A stretch of DNA of 64,000 nucleotides from Aulostomus chinensis (lineage: Eukaryota; Chordata; Actinopteri; Syngnathiformes; Aulostomidae). The position numbers and the translations under genes were made by a program. This document shows, one piece after another, positions 52,001 to 56,869 of the stretch. The first letter of the stretch is position 1. The number at the start of each line of letters is the position of its first letter. The DNA lies in contig JBBMOA010000006.1 in NCBI GenBank assembly GCA_037954235.1, positions 21,730,041 through 21,794,040 on the forward strand. The letters run 5' to 3'. The notes beneath the pieces are model-generated. The model was not told the DNA's origin, ran no database searches, and worked only from the letters and a program-made list of their open reading frames with translations.

Positions 52001-52251
52001 GCAATCTTGAACTCCATCCAGAACTTGGTACAATCAATCATTCAGCCGGTTTTGCAACGATTAACCGAGGATAACATAAATGGCACTGTACCTTCTTCAT
52101 TCATGCCCCAGCTGGAGTACTCGGGGTCTGTAGTGTAGCCGCAAGTGCCCAGCTCAAAGTTGCAGGAGCCGGGCAGCAGCTGCTGCTGCTGCTGCGCCCT
52201 GACGACTCCGCAGAGTAGCAGCACTGTGAGGACAGAGGAGAAAGACAACAT
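6716..52251 (-). CDS. MAMDC2: MAMDC2, MAM domain-containing protein 2, 13 coding exons
   Basis: The spliced product is 681 residues, against about 686 in human. The protein is a secreted, proteoglycan-like matrix protein. Residues 1-19 form a signal peptide ([19 protein letters not shown]) followed by five glutamines. Four MAM domains follow at about 30-164, 167-324, 339-494 and 505-660. Each has the four conserved cysteines (30/37/84/164; 167/175/243/324; 339/346/409/494; 505/512/578/660). Domains two to four have a D-D-I/V motif near the end (AIDDI). The tail ends EYFNEIEN. All 12 introns are GT-AG on the minus strand and the phases close without a stop. NKS and NTT sequons in MAM1 allow N-glycosylation. 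The start is the only ATG that gives the signal peptide. The gene is head to head with PTAR1, as in mammals. The family name is secure; splicing was inferred by hand. Confidence 0.93.
6977..7061 (-). CDS. MAMDC2: MAMDC2 exon 12, end of MAM4
   Basis: 85 nt, phase 0 in and 1 out. It encodes [20 protein letters not shown] and the closing Gly-Pro-Cys (Cys660) of MAM4. The acceptor TTCCAG and donor GTCAGA are clear. Confidence 0.93.
7124..7151 (+). repeat. Short GT microsatellite
   Basis: An interrupted (GT)n run in MAMDC2 intron 11, followed by a GAGGAG tract. Confidence 0.8.
8031..8290 (-). CDS. MAMDC2: MAMDC2 exon 11, core of MAM4
   Basis: 260 nt, phase 1 in and 0 out. It carries the third MAM4 cysteine (Cys578) in [16 protein letters not shown] and the conserved [15 protein letters not shown] strand (here [15 protein letters not shown]). 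Splice sites are CTCCAG and GTACAA. Confidence 0.94.
8721..8826 (-). repeat. SINE fragment (3' part)
   Basis: Minus-oriented piece of the ATGG-tailed SINE family, covering the conserved ledge that reads on the plus strand as ATTAAGGGTCGCAGG, GCTGGAGCCTAT and CCAGTCCATTG. The tRNA-like head is absent. It lies in MAMDC2 intron 10. Confidence 0.65.
8830..10235. other. MAMDC2 intron 10, rest
   Basis: No exon, recognised transposon protein or structured RNA is seen here. Short open frames are AT-rich and show no domain. Confidence 0.5.
10236..10379 (-). CDS. MAMDC2: MAMDC2 exon 10, start of MAM4
   Basis: 144 nt, phase 1 on both sides. It encodes the opening [11 protein letters not shown] of MAM4 (Cys505, Cys512) and ends in GDHTTGVG, a motif that exon 7 also has in the form GDHTTGTG. 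Acceptor CCACAG, donor GTGAGT. Confidence 0.93.
10380..12205. other. MAMDC2 intron 9
   Basis: 1.8 kb of AT-rich intron. An A-run at about 10860 and a short AT run at 12165-12180 are the only simple repeats. Nothing else is supported. Confidence 0.5.
12206..12302 (-). CDS. MAMDC2: MAMDC2 exon 9, end of MAM3
   Basis: 97 nt, phase 0 in and 1 out. It encodes [20 protein letters not shown] and the closing cysteine 494. Two extra cysteines (473, 479) within ICKNFWEC probably pair with each other. Acceptor TCCTAG, donor GTACAA. Confidence 0.93.
12503..12768 (-). CDS. MAMDC2: MAMDC2 exon 8, core of MAM3
   Basis: 266 nt, phase 1 in and 0 out. It encodes [20 protein letters not shown] and the third MAM3 cysteine (Cys409) in HKYCLRFFY, closely matching vertebrate MAMDC2. 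Cys379, the second residue of the exon, lies outside the four-cysteine pattern. The acceptor follows a run of more than ten T residues on the minus strand. Confidence 0.94.
12890..13650 (+). mobile_element. LINE 3' fragment (jockey/CR1-like reverse transcriptase end)
   Basis: Translations at 12890-13475 match the C-terminal part of a non-LTR reverse transcriptase: [20 protein letters not shown], then [16 protein letters not shown] sequence (here [20 protein letters not shown]), [32 protein letters not shown] and [20 protein letters not shown]. About 50 residues are deleted between the first two blocks. A stop at about 13198 and frame changes show it is dead. Its 3' UTR runs into an AT microsatellite. 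It lies antisense in MAMDC2 intron 7, beginning about 120 bases from the exon 8 acceptor. Confidence 0.8.
13653..13760 (+). repeat. AT microsatellite with imperfect end
   Basis: About 45 bases of pure (AT)n followed by a mixed AT/GTAT/ACAT tract, abutting the LINE 3' end. Confidence 0.9.
13819..13871 (+). repeat. TG microsatellite
   Basis: About 26 uninterrupted TG units in MAMDC2 intron 7. Confidence 0.95.
14371..15058 (-). mobile_element. LINE (L2/Rex-like) reverse transcriptase C-terminal fragment
   Basis: On the minus strand from 15058 downward, the reading contains [20 protein letters not shown] and [20 protein letters not shown], then, after frame changes, pieces of the type [13 protein letters not shown] and [17 protein letters not shown]. 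This order is the conserved C-terminal end of L2/CR1-type ORF2 proteins. The fragment ends in a T-rich stretch reading GCCTTGCCTTT on the minus strand, like other LINE tails here. Many stops; inactive. Confidence 0.7.
15061..15200 (-). repeat. SINE fragment with long ATGG tail
   Basis: A 13-unit (ATCC)n tail (15061-15114) is followed by the conserved 3' SINE body (plus strand: TTCCGCTTATTCCTGTTAAG, GGCTGGAGCCTATCCCAGC). The element is truncated at about 15200. Confidence 0.75.
15270..15535 (+). repeat. LINE 3'-tail fragment
   Basis: A non-coding stretch with CCCTGTTAAAAGGGTTTTC and a final CTATACAAATAAAATTGCC followed by short CTTG repeats, a common 3' end of fish non-LTR elements. A related tail occurs at 33110-33588. 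Confidence 0.55.
15776..16092 (-). repeat. Near full-length tRNA-derived SINE
   Basis: Minus-oriented copy running from an (ATCC)n tail at 15776 to the tRNA-like head near 16092 (plus strand ...AACCACTGCACCACCGTGCC). Part of the body just inside the head is missing. It ends 60 bases from the donor of MAMDC2 exon 7. Confidence 0.8.
16152..16298 (-). CDS. MAMDC2: MAMDC2 exon 7, start of MAM3
   Basis: 147 nt, phase 1 on both sides. It encodes the opening [19 protein letters not shown] of MAM3 (Cys339, Cys346) and ends GDHTTGTG. Acceptor TTGCAG, donor GTGAGT. Confidence 0.93.
17400..17485 (+). repeat. LINE 3' end with TATC tail
   Basis: GGGGATTAATAAAGTATC followed by (TATC)n is a typical terminal tail of fish Rex-type LINEs. 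A short echo, GAATAAAGTATCTATC, lies at 20275-20300. Confidence 0.5.
18868..18948 (+). repeat. Short LINE-tail fragment
   Basis: CCCTAAGGTTTCTCAATTTC and CCCTGTTAAAAGGGTTTTCC match the 3'-tail fragment at 15350-15420. Confidence 0.5.
19612..19705 (-). CDS. MAMDC2: MAMDC2 exon 6, end of MAM2
   Basis: 94 nt, phase 0 in and 1 out. It encodes [20 protein letters not shown] and closing Cys324. Acceptor TACCAG, donor GTGAGA. Confidence 0.93.
20262..20303 (+). repeat. Short TATC-tailed LINE end
   Basis: A small remnant, AATAAAGTATC plus TATC units, matching the tail at 17430-17485. Confidence 0.4.
21420..22534 (+). mobile_element. Internally deleted hAT element
   Basis: The element contains a BED-finger N-terminus joined almost directly to a hAT C-terminal piece. 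Its right end at about 22528-22534 reads inward (minus strand) TTAGGGCTGAGCAATAT, a hAT-type terminus. The left end was not identified, so that limit is approximate. It lies antisense in MAMDC2 intron 5. Confidence 0.55.
21533..21991 (+). pseudogene. hAT transposase remnant, N- and C-terminal ends fused
   Basis: A BED zinc finger reads [20 protein letters not shown] then [11 protein letters not shown] (Cys-x2-Cys and the His pair present). Soon after, in another frame, [17 protein letters not shown] is the conserved hAT dimerisation motif, followed by the C-terminal end [10 protein letters not shown]. The whole catalytic core is missing between them. A stop after the first FGFK motif and frame changes make it non-coding. 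Confidence 0.75.
22536..22636 (+). repeat. TA/TATC compound microsatellite
   Basis: Mixed (TATC)n and (TA)n runs between the hAT end and the first gypsy element. Confidence 0.9.
22849..23068 (+). repeat. 63-bp tandem repeat, 3.5 copies
   Basis: Unit starts are at 22849, 22912, 22975 and 23038, exactly 63 bases apart. Each begins ACGTCTCTGG or a close variant. Because 63 is a multiple of three, one frame stays open and reads as a 21-residue repeat of the type [21 protein letters not shown] cut to fit each unit; it ends at a TGA just after the last partial copy. The repeat sits in the presumed LTR/leader of the gypsy element. Confidence 0.9.
23204..23674 (+). pseudogene. Gypsy gag remnant with zinc knuckle
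   Basis: It opens [18 protein letters not shown] at 23204 and loses frame by about 23340. It resumes with [16 protein letters not shown] and ends in a CCHC knuckle [14 protein letters not shown] (Cys-x2-Cys-x4-His-x4-Cys). Most of the capsid region is deleted. In intact elements Gag forms the particle and binds RNA. Confidence 0.75.
23690..25525 (+). pseudogene. Gypsy pol remnant (protease, RT, RNase H part, integrase start)
   Basis: The protease active site is FIDSGAD at about 23790. Reverse transcriptase is best preserved in the frame 24502-25461: [20 protein letters not shown], then the catalytic box reads YLDYVLIFS. The second catalytic aspartate is replaced by tyrosine (24676-24678). 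FLGYIVSRG and [14 protein letters not shown] follow, then the RNase H start [15 protein letters not shown]. The rest of RNase H is mostly deleted before LNALSRQF. An integrase zinc-binding remnant RRFWWPTM ends the match. Enzymatically dead by at least the lost aspartate and frame breaks. Confidence 0.85.
25530..26472. other. MAMDC2 intron 5, end part
   Basis: No coding or repeat signal is recognised. The short frame at 25645-25857 has no known domain. Confidence 0.5.
26473..26729 (-). CDS. MAMDC2: MAMDC2 exon 5, core of MAM2
   Basis: 257 nt, phase 1 in and 0 out. It starts [10 protein letters not shown] and carries the third cysteine (Cys243) in [17 protein letters not shown]. Acceptor CTCCAG, donor GTCAGT. 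Confidence 0.93.
26730..28020. other. MAMDC2 intron 4, first part
   Basis: No recognisable coding or transposon protein. The open frames at 26851-27123 and 27327-27638 have no known domain. Confidence 0.45.
28026..28390 (+). mobile_element. Tc1/mariner-like transposase remnant
   Basis: Two frames carry the C-terminal half of a Tc1-type transposase: [16 protein letters not shown] and [10 protein letters not shown], then after a frameshift near 28165 [13 protein letters not shown], and [25 protein letters not shown] sequence with one in-frame stop. The last part matches the conserved Tc1 ending. The N-terminal half and inverted repeats were not found. It lies in MAMDC2 intron 4, antisense. Confidence 0.7.
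28736..28973 (+). repeat. tRNA-derived SINE (second subfamily)
   Basis: The head GGCTCAGTGGTAGAGTGGCT resembles a tRNA A box and GGTTCATTCC a B box. The body has CTTGAGCAAGACACTGAGCC and GCTGGGATAGGCTCCAG, and the element ends (ATGG)n. An 18-base C run (28917-28934) interrupts the 3' body. Not a functional tRNA gene. Confidence 0.75.
28974..30550. other. MAMDC2 intron 4, middle part
   Basis: No gene or recognised repeat is supported in this stretch. Confidence 0.45.
30575..30830 (+). repeat. Left LTR of old gypsy element (partial match)
   Basis: GGCCATGCAG, TTTAGAGCAGAAAG, GGGCTGATGG, AGTGAGACTG and CTTCCCCAAGCAGCT recur in the same order at 34887-35010. A second block around 30776-30818 (GATTTTGATG ... 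AGTGGTGCTTT) recurs at 35207-35251. True LTR limits are not defined. Confidence 0.55.
31358..31690 (+). pseudogene. Gypsy gag remnant
   Basis: An open frame with [35 protein letters not shown] and [18 protein letters not shown] has the N-terminal capsid pattern of gypsy Gag proteins (a W-hinge, then a helix ending in DHLGG). It breaks off at 31690, with no zinc knuckle found. Confidence 0.6.
32200..32340 (+). pseudogene. Gypsy aspartic protease remnant
   Basis: The reading [20 protein letters not shown] followed by [12 protein letters not shown] holds the retropepsin active-site triad Asp-Thr-Gly. The frame ends shortly before a SINE insertion. Confidence 0.65.
32387..32702 (+). repeat. tRNA-derived SINE nested in gypsy pol
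   Basis: Plus-oriented copy. The head GGTGGTGCAGTGGTTAGCAC carries the A box; GATTCAAGTCC is the B-box region. The body ends ACAGGATAAGTGGTAGAAAT then GGATGGG. It separates the protease and reverse transcriptase remnants of the old gypsy element. Confidence 0.85.
32815..33055 (+). pseudogene. Gypsy reverse transcriptase remnant
   Basis: It reads [20 protein letters not shown], then [20 protein letters not shown] and, in the next frame, [13 protein letters not shown]. The YxDD-type box has histidine (32826-32828) in place of the second aspartate. One stop and one frameshift. Only the C-terminal half of the palm/thumb is left. Confidence 0.75.
33110..33588 (+). repeat. LINE 3' end inserted in gypsy pol
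   Basis: It ends in TTGGCGCTATACAAGTAAAA followed by TTGACTTGACTTGACT, a typical fish non-LTR tail. The upstream part has CTGTTAAAAGGAAGTTTTTC, a relative of the tails at 15270-15535. It interrupts the old gypsy between reverse transcriptase and RNase H. Confidence 0.6.
33700..34200 (+). pseudogene. Gypsy RNase H remnant
   Basis: Pieces in three frames read [20 protein letters not shown] and [11 protein letters not shown], then [27 protein letters not shown] and [14 protein letters not shown]. This is the usual order through RNase H to its end. A run of 14 G residues (33866-33879) breaks the frame. Downstream to 34880 the integrase is no longer readable. Confidence 0.7.
34887..35330 (+). repeat. 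Right LTR of old gypsy element (partial match)
   Basis: Matches the left copy in two blocks (34887-35010 and 35207-35251), separated by about 190 extra bases including AATAAA at about 35150. Confidence 0.5.
35331..35840. other. MAMDC2 intron 4, right part
   Basis: No recognised coding sequence. A 16-base T run lies at about 35748-35763. Confidence 0.45.
35873..36259 (-). repeat. Full-length tRNA-derived SINE
   Basis: Minus-oriented copy from the (ATCC)n tail at 35873 to the head at 36259 (plus strand AACCACCGCACCACCGTGC). The B-box region, ACTCGAACCCGGAACC on the plus strand, is well kept. It lies about 265 bases from the donor of MAMDC2 exon 4. Confidence 0.85.
36526..36663 (-). CDS. MAMDC2: MAMDC2 exon 4, start of MAM2
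   Basis: 138 nt, phase 1 on both sides. It encodes [20 protein letters not shown] and [14 protein letters not shown]. Cys167 and Cys175 open MAM2. Acceptor ACCAG, donor GTAATA. Confidence 0.93.
36781..36865 (-). CDS. MAMDC2: MAMDC2 exon 3, end of MAM1
   Basis: 85 nt, phase 0 in and 1 out. It encodes [20 protein letters not shown] then HIVPGYCI, closing MAM1 with Cys164. I chose the donor GTCTGT at 36780, because it keeps Gly-Tyr-Cys-Ile and makes the exon 85 nt, like exon 12. An alternative GTTACT 12 bases earlier is in frame but would drop that cysteine. Intron 3 is only 117 bases. Confidence 0.85.
36866..38900. other. MAMDC2 intron 2, first part
   Basis: AT-rich intron with no gene signal. 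A small SINE-tail scrap (CATCCATCCATCATCC) is at about 38757-38785. Confidence 0.45.
39005..39385 (-). repeat. Full-length tRNA-derived SINE
   Basis: Minus-oriented copy in MAMDC2 intron 2. The head at 39350-39385 reads on the plus strand CTGCACCACCGTACTGCC. It is very similar over its whole length to the copy at 35873-36259, and shares flanking sequence with it on the tail side. Confidence 0.85.
39456..39758 (-). repeat. SINE lacking the tRNA-like head
   Basis: Minus-oriented copy from a short tail and an 11-G run to CCACACAGAAAAATCCAGTGCC. It stops before the A/B-box region. It is 136 bases from MAMDC2 exon 2. Confidence 0.8.
39894..40144 (-). CDS. MAMDC2: MAMDC2 exon 2, core of MAM1
   Basis: 251 nt, phase 1 in and 0 out. 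It starts [10 protein letters not shown] and carries Cys84 in [16 protein letters not shown]. It also has the NKS and NTT glycosylation sequons. Acceptor TTGTAG, donor GTATGA. Confidence 0.93.
42942..43006 (+). repeat. CA microsatellite
   Basis: About 28 nearly pure CA units in MAMDC2 intron 1. Confidence 0.95.
43315..43351. repeat. Perfect inverted repeat, 16-bp arms, 5-base loop
   Basis: CATTTGTTAGCTAGTA (43315-43330) is exactly repeated in reverse complement at 43336-43351, separated by CATTA. The AT-rich stem would form a hairpin in single-stranded DNA or RNA. It may be a tiny MITE or a replication-derived quasipalindrome; function unknown. Confidence 0.9.
43830..43902 (+). repeat. GGAGA pentanucleotide repeat
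   Basis: Purine-only (GAGAG)n run with GGACA variants at its left end. Confidence 0.95.
45036..45422 (+). repeat. Full-length tRNA-derived SINE, best preserved copy
   Basis: The head holds an A-box-like TGGTGCAGTGG (45046-45056) and B-box-like GGTTCACGTCC (45090-45100). The body follows through TCTTTCTGTGTGGGGTTTGC and TTGGCCCTGCAATGGACTGG to GGCTCCAGCCCCCC and a decayed tail. Spacing of the boxes fits a tRNA-derived pol III promoter. It serves as a reference for the other copies in the window. Confidence 0.9.
45423..47340. other. MAMDC2 intron 1, middle part
   Basis: No recognised gene. A C15 run is at 45549-45563, an ATTTTC short repeat near 46426-46448 and an A run at 46881-46899. Overlapping frames at 45474-45923 show no known domain. 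Confidence 0.4.
47346..47833 (+). repeat. SINE (head missing) split by a hAT MITE
   Basis: SINE body from GGTACTCCGGCTTCCTCC to the (ATGG)n tail at 47806-47833. It is interrupted at 47568 by a 215-bp insertion and resumes at 47792 after the duplicated target CTTAACCG. Confidence 0.9.
47569..47783. mobile_element. hAT-type MITE, 215 bp, with 8-bp target duplication
   Basis: The element starts CAGGGGTGTCCAAACTGGTC and ends with the inverse, GACCAGTTTGGACACCCCTG. The inverted repeats continue inward through CCAGTGTGGCTGCAGGTTTT and its complement. It is flanked on both sides by CTTAACCG (47561-47568 and 47784-47791), a perfect 8-bp target duplication, diagnostic of hAT. A 15-bp unit (AGCCACACTGGCCC...) is doubled inside the right arm. 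No coding capacity. Confidence 0.93.
47834..48590 (-). mobile_element. LINE 5' ORF2 fragment (endonuclease domain)
   Basis: On the minus strand the reading contains [20 protein letters not shown] and, after a [23 protein letters not shown] and [18 protein letters not shown], then [10 protein letters not shown]. This is the N-terminal part of the APE-type endonuclease of L2/CR1-like LINEs. Stops in frame show decay. It abuts the tail of the MITE-bearing SINE. Confidence 0.7.
48600..52040. other. MAMDC2 intron 1, right part
   Basis: No exon is seen. The stretch 48680-49150 has weak inverted ends (AGTTCTGGGCTGG left; CCAGAACTGCC right) and may be a non-coding DNA transposon remnant. A pyrimidine-rich tract is at 51285-51560. 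Confidence 0.4.
51285..51560 (+). repeat. Pyrimidine-rich tract
   Basis: About 275 bases of mostly C and T (TTCTCTC-type mixtures) on the plus strand. Its overlapping open frames are a composition effect. Confidence 0.6.
52092..52251 (-). CDS. MAMDC2: MAMDC2 exon 1 (coding part), signal peptide and start of MAM1
   Basis: 160 nt ending in phase 1. ATG at 52249-52251. It encodes [20 protein letters not shown], a Gln run, [20 protein letters not shown] and SSWGMNEE. The likely signal-peptidase cut is after Ala19. Cys30 and Cys37 open MAM1. The donor GTACAG is clear. Confidence 0.93.
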
Positions 52252-53030
52252 CTACACTACGGAGCTCATCCAACCATTCAACTTTGTTAAATTGCTGCAT
52301 GAAAGAAAACTCACTGTCAAAGAATGCACAGTTTACACACAAAGTGAACGGATTTACCCTGGAAAGTTAGACAAATGCTTCTCATCGTATTCCGCTTCAG
52401 CAGTCAGTTTGAGGGATCCCGCTTTACTTTGCAGATCTCTCCCGTTGAAATCCACGAATAAATAAATAAATCACGTCACTATTGTCGCTGTTTGTCTTCA
52501 ACAGGTTGGAGCCGAGCAATGTCAGCAGGAGTGATGGAGGGATTATCCGGGTGATGAATGAATGTTCCGAAGGAGGGAGTGACGAGCAGCCTTCCAAGCC
52601 ACATGTCTAGCACGCTTCTCCGCCTCCTTTTGCTGCCCTGCTCAGGACCAGGGCCGGAACAAGACTCAGACAGGTCCTGGGCTCTACTCGATTCTTTGGC
52701 ATAATAGGAGCCGTTAGTTGCATATAAACGTCATACAGTGATAATTGTTGGGAAAATCTCCTCTCGCCCTCTCATCAACCATGCAAGGGATGCCAGAGAA
52801 AATGAGGAATAGATGAACTGTTTCCCACATTGTTCCCACAAAGAGTTTTTTCTGAGAATTTTTTTGGTTGTTTTTATTAATGATATTCAGGAGCTTGTAA
52901 AAGATAATAAATCTGGACTGAAATATTTTGTGTTTTAAAAATAGTAGCTTTTTTTTTATAAGGGCCCCAGTCCATGTTTGAAATAAAACAATATTTGTAT
53001 GATTCAGGATGAAGCTTTAAATGACATTCA
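52252..53030 (-). promoter_or_regulatory. MAMDC2: MAMDC2 5' UTR and presumed promoter region
   Basis: Sequence directly upstream of the MAMDC2 start codon. It includes a GC-richer stretch at 52500-52690 on an AT-rich background, which would suit a promoter. No TATA box at a convincing distance is recognised, and the transcription start cannot be placed. Confidence 0.3.
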
Positions 53031-53039
53031 CTATTGTTC

Positions 53040-53700
53040 AGTTAATGCTGGGTAACATTTGATTCAATTTAAGGTTATACACAGGTTGCACTCTTCAGAG
53101 GCTAAGTTACAAACTTCCCCCTTGTGTGAAAGGTGCAAGAAATCTGATGGCACAGTTGCACACTAATTCTGACTATGCCCTGAAATTCAGAACTGCTGGT
53201 GTTGGATTTTCGGGTGGTTCTCCCATGTACTTAAAGGAAACCTGGATCCTGAACCTGAAACCACTTTACTTGGCTTTTCTAACTCTTTGGACAATATGGG
53301 TCGGAATGTTACTGTGTTAGTGGCTTGTGGTATGGTTATAGCAAAGAGATGCATTTTGAAACGGTGGAATTCTGACGCACCACCTAAGCTCGAAACCTGG
53401 CTGAGTGAGCTGATAGGAATCCTTCACATTGAAAAACTGAGATATGAGATAACTGGCAACTTACAGAAATTCTTTAGTGTATGGAGGCCTATTCTGGAGT
53501 ACCTGAAATGGTAGCTATCCCCCCCCCCCCCACTCTTCATTTTATTTGTCTTTGTTGCATCTATTTTTTTTATTATTATTATTTGTTTGTTACTATTTTT
53601 CTTGTTGTTGTCCTTGTCATGTCTATTGTGTGTGAATGTGTATGTCAACTGGTCATTGCTTTGAAAATTGAGAATAAAAATATTTTGGAAAAAAAAATGT
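53040..53700 (+). mobile_element. L1-type LINE ORF2 C-terminal fragment with 3' end
   Basis: It contains CERCKKSDGTVAH-type sequence at about 53115-53160, then PMYLKETWILNLKPLYLAFL, and in another frame VACGMVIAKRCILKRWNSDA, WLSELIGILHIEKLRYEITG and KFFSVWRPILEYLKW ending in TAG. This is the conserved C-terminal end of L1/Tx1-like ORF2. A short 3' UTR with AATAAA and a final A run (about 53672-53698) follows. Frameshifted; intergenic. Confidence 0.75.
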
Positions 53701-55255
53701 TTGGGGTTGGTTTTGTAAGAAACAAATTGCTTGGAATGATACTTTGATTTAACACACAAAACAACTGAATTGGCTTGTTTTCATTTTGTGAAAACTTGTT
53801 ACTAATCTTGTATTGAATTTTTTTATAATTCTCTGATTATTTTCCTTGGATGTACACATTTCTTGTTGATTTTCTGAAATTTTATTGATAATCTCTGTTT
53901 TCTATGGAAATCACATGTAAATTTGCTTTGAATTACAGTTGAGAACAGAATAGAAAAACAGCACTTCATCAAAAGACTGGAGTGGAGTATGAAATCATTA
54001 TGACTTCATGTTTGTCAGTTGTTGCCAACATTGCATTAGTGAAAGACCAAGGATCGAATAACTAAATTAACTTTAGGAAAAGAAAAGAAAACATTTGCAA
54101 CCTGTGCACAGCATCTTTTGGAAAGGGGTTAAAGGTCATCAGTCAAGAATAAGAGTAATCTTCCTACATCCATTTGACTAAAAGATTTCCTTGTTGCATC
54201 CCTACTGTATATTCTGTGTCACTGTGTCTTTCAGGAATTTTCTATTTGCTGAAGAATTTATCATAAAAAAGAATCCAATAACTAAGGAGCAATAGGGATA
54301 GGATTTTGGATGGTAAATCTGAAGGAATTTTTGCAACTTCTTCTAGTTACAAGTCAAACAATATTTTTTTTTTGTTCTGTTTTTGTGTTTTGTTTAGAAT
54401 TGAAAAATGTGATCTTGCATTTTTGCAGTGTGTGTGTGATTGGGGTGGGGAGGCAGGTGGACCCAAATGCAAATGCAAGCAGGCAAGACACAAGGAATTT
54501 GAATTATTATCAATACAAACTCAACAAAAACTTAACTTTAGATATTATGGTTTTTAGGTGATCGTGGCCTTTGACCTTTGAGTTCATCTTTGAGTCCCAG
54601 TGTACATTTCAGCCAATTTTTTTGAAATTTCCCTCAATGCATTCCCAAGATACTGCACTAACAATAATGGGACATACATATGTACAAAAACTTTAATTGC
54701 CTTATATGGCTTTTGCTGGTGTAGAGGTGTGAGTGGACAGATTCCAATTCTGATTGGGATTCTGACTGATAATTTGATGTCTAACAAAGACATACCGAGA
54801 ATTATTGATATTTGAACAGACACACCAGCTGATGTTGTGTAAGGTTAGTAAGATTTTTACTTGTGACTATGAGCCATCAAAAGTATTAGTTTTAAAAGTT
54901 ATTAATTCTAACCGCAGAAAAAGCCTCTATTTTCCCTCTGAACAACACTTTATCATGTAACTCTGGTAATTTCCTGTTTCAAGACGAGAACGATTTTCAA
55001 AATACACATAGGCCCTGCAGGATATACACAGAGCTCTGGACTCCACAGTTTCCTACTGTGGAAACATATTTCACATCTGGATATAGTTATGTAAATAAAA
55101 AAAAAAGTATCACAATACAAACTACTTCAAGTCTGCTTCTGCTTACTGTGCAAAATCCCTGTTGCTTTCTCTGAAATGAAAATGATGTAACAGAGTGAAA
55201 GATGAAGCTCTTTTGATCTTTGATCCTTGTGTTTGATGTCAGCCCTGCTTAACAT
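53701..55255. other. Intergenic region, middle
   Basis: No gene is recognised. At 54555-54720 is a stretch (GACCTTTGAGTTCATC, TTGAGTCCCAGTGTACATTT, CCCTCAATGCATTCCCAAGA) that resembles the dispersed non-coding sequence left of the SINE at 39005. Confidence 0.4.
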
Positions 55256-55261
55256 TTGACC

Positions 55262-55327
55262 ATCTATCGATCTATCGATCTATCTATCTATCCATCTATC
55301 TTTCTATCATCTATCTATCTATCTATC

Positions 55328-55416
<89 letters not shown>

Positions 55417-55427
55417 ACTATCTATAT
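55262..55427 (+). repeat. TCTA/TCTATC tetranucleotide microsatellite
   Basis: About 165 bases, with TCGA variants at the left and more than 20 nearly pure TCTA units at the right. Confidence 0.95.
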
Positions 55428-56108
55428 TTTAACATAAACATATGCCAATTTTAACAATGTGATCAGTGACAAATTAGTTGTAGCCTGGTTTCTTACATGT
55501 GTCCTCTTTTATTGGCCAAGTATCCACTTCTTGCTGCGGCTACAGAAACTGGCAGATCTTTGGCAGAAAAGGAGTGTGGTGGAAAATCAACAAGCCCCAT
55601 CAAATGACTCAGTGGTGTACTGTAGAATTGATGAAAGGAAGACATTCTGCAAATTAAATTGGTGACCCATATAAAATCTCCTGTGCCCAACCTGGTATTG
55701 TTGTCATGGTGCAGAAACTAATGAGAATTTACACAATTAAAACATATAATAATTGTGACCTTTTCTCTTTCAAGGAAAGCACCATATCATATGATGCAGA
55801 TCTTATCCATCTTGGTGACATCGTGTGAAAAGCACATTACCTCGCCATTATATCTGGTGAAAGTGATTTTGTTTTTGACCAACTTTTTATTGCTGATGTA
55901 ATCACGTGTATTTCCTCAAGGTTTGTTCCTCAGATGCTTTGCTACATTTTTTGATTGTTTCTTGAAATATTTTCTACGGTGAAAAAGACTTGATGGCAGT
56001 GATTGAAAATAATCAAGACTGTACTTTTTCCTGTATGATCCGCATTTGTGTCAACAGCGCAATGTTATACATGTATGTTGCAGAATAATTGTAAAACATA
56101 AGGCAGGA

Positions 56109-56110
56109 TT

Positions 56111-56141
<31 letters not shown>

Positions 56142-56171
56142 TTATTATTATTATCATCATCATCATTATTT
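56109..56171 (+). repeat. Compound trinucleotide repeat TTC-TTA-TCA
   Basis: Ten TTC units, then ATT units, then TCA units. Confidence 0.95.
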
Positions 56172-56616
56172 TACTATTTTTTAATGTCAGAAAAGAAATC
56201 AGCCAAATCAATTGAGAAAAACTGTAATGTAGCCACATTATTAGGGGAAATAGAAACCATTTGTTTTGGACTGCTTTCTGAAAGGAATTGCAAGTCCAAA
56301 CAAAAGACAGCTGTAGTTTCTGTGAACTGAAGAAACCCCCAGAGTTTGGCAGCAGTAGGATGAGCTCAGGAACGGTTACCATAATGCTTTAAAAATGATA
56401 TTCTTTGTATTTAAAATACAATGGAATATGAAGATATGTGCAGGTTTAGTTACCTGAAATGGAGGGTAAATTTTATAATTGCAAAGAATGCAGTCTTAGT
56501 CCCCTAATGGTACAAGAATGTGTCATGTTAAGTACAGATGGGACCTTAAAATCTTGTAAATGGTATCATAAGAGAGAACAGACCCTTTAAGCAATCAGTG
56601 TCATCACTTTCTTTTA

Positions 56617-56866
56617 TCCCATCCATTTTACATATCGCTTACCTGTTAAGGGTCGTGAAGGGCTGGAGCCTATCCCAGCTGACATTGGGCGAGAGGTGGG
56701 GTTCACCCCGTATGGGTCACCAGTCCATTGCAGAGCCATCAGGAGCAATTAGGGGCACAGTGTCTTGCTCAAGGATACTTGGACATGATCACCAAGGGAA
56801 CTGAGGTACAACCCAGAAACCCTTCGTTTGCTAGAAGGCCAATCTACCTCCGAGTCATGCTGCCCC
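56617..56866 (-). repeat. tRNA-derived SINE (second subfamily)
   Basis: Minus-oriented relative of the copy at 28736-28973, sharing on the plus strand GTGTCTTGCTCAAGGATACT and AGCAATTAGGGGC. The tail is short. Intergenic. Confidence 0.75.
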
Positions 56867-56869
56867 TTC

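Noticed and set aside
55262..55427. Regular array that might suggest CRISPR
   Set aside because: It is a simple TCTA microsatellite with no spacers, in a vertebrate genome.
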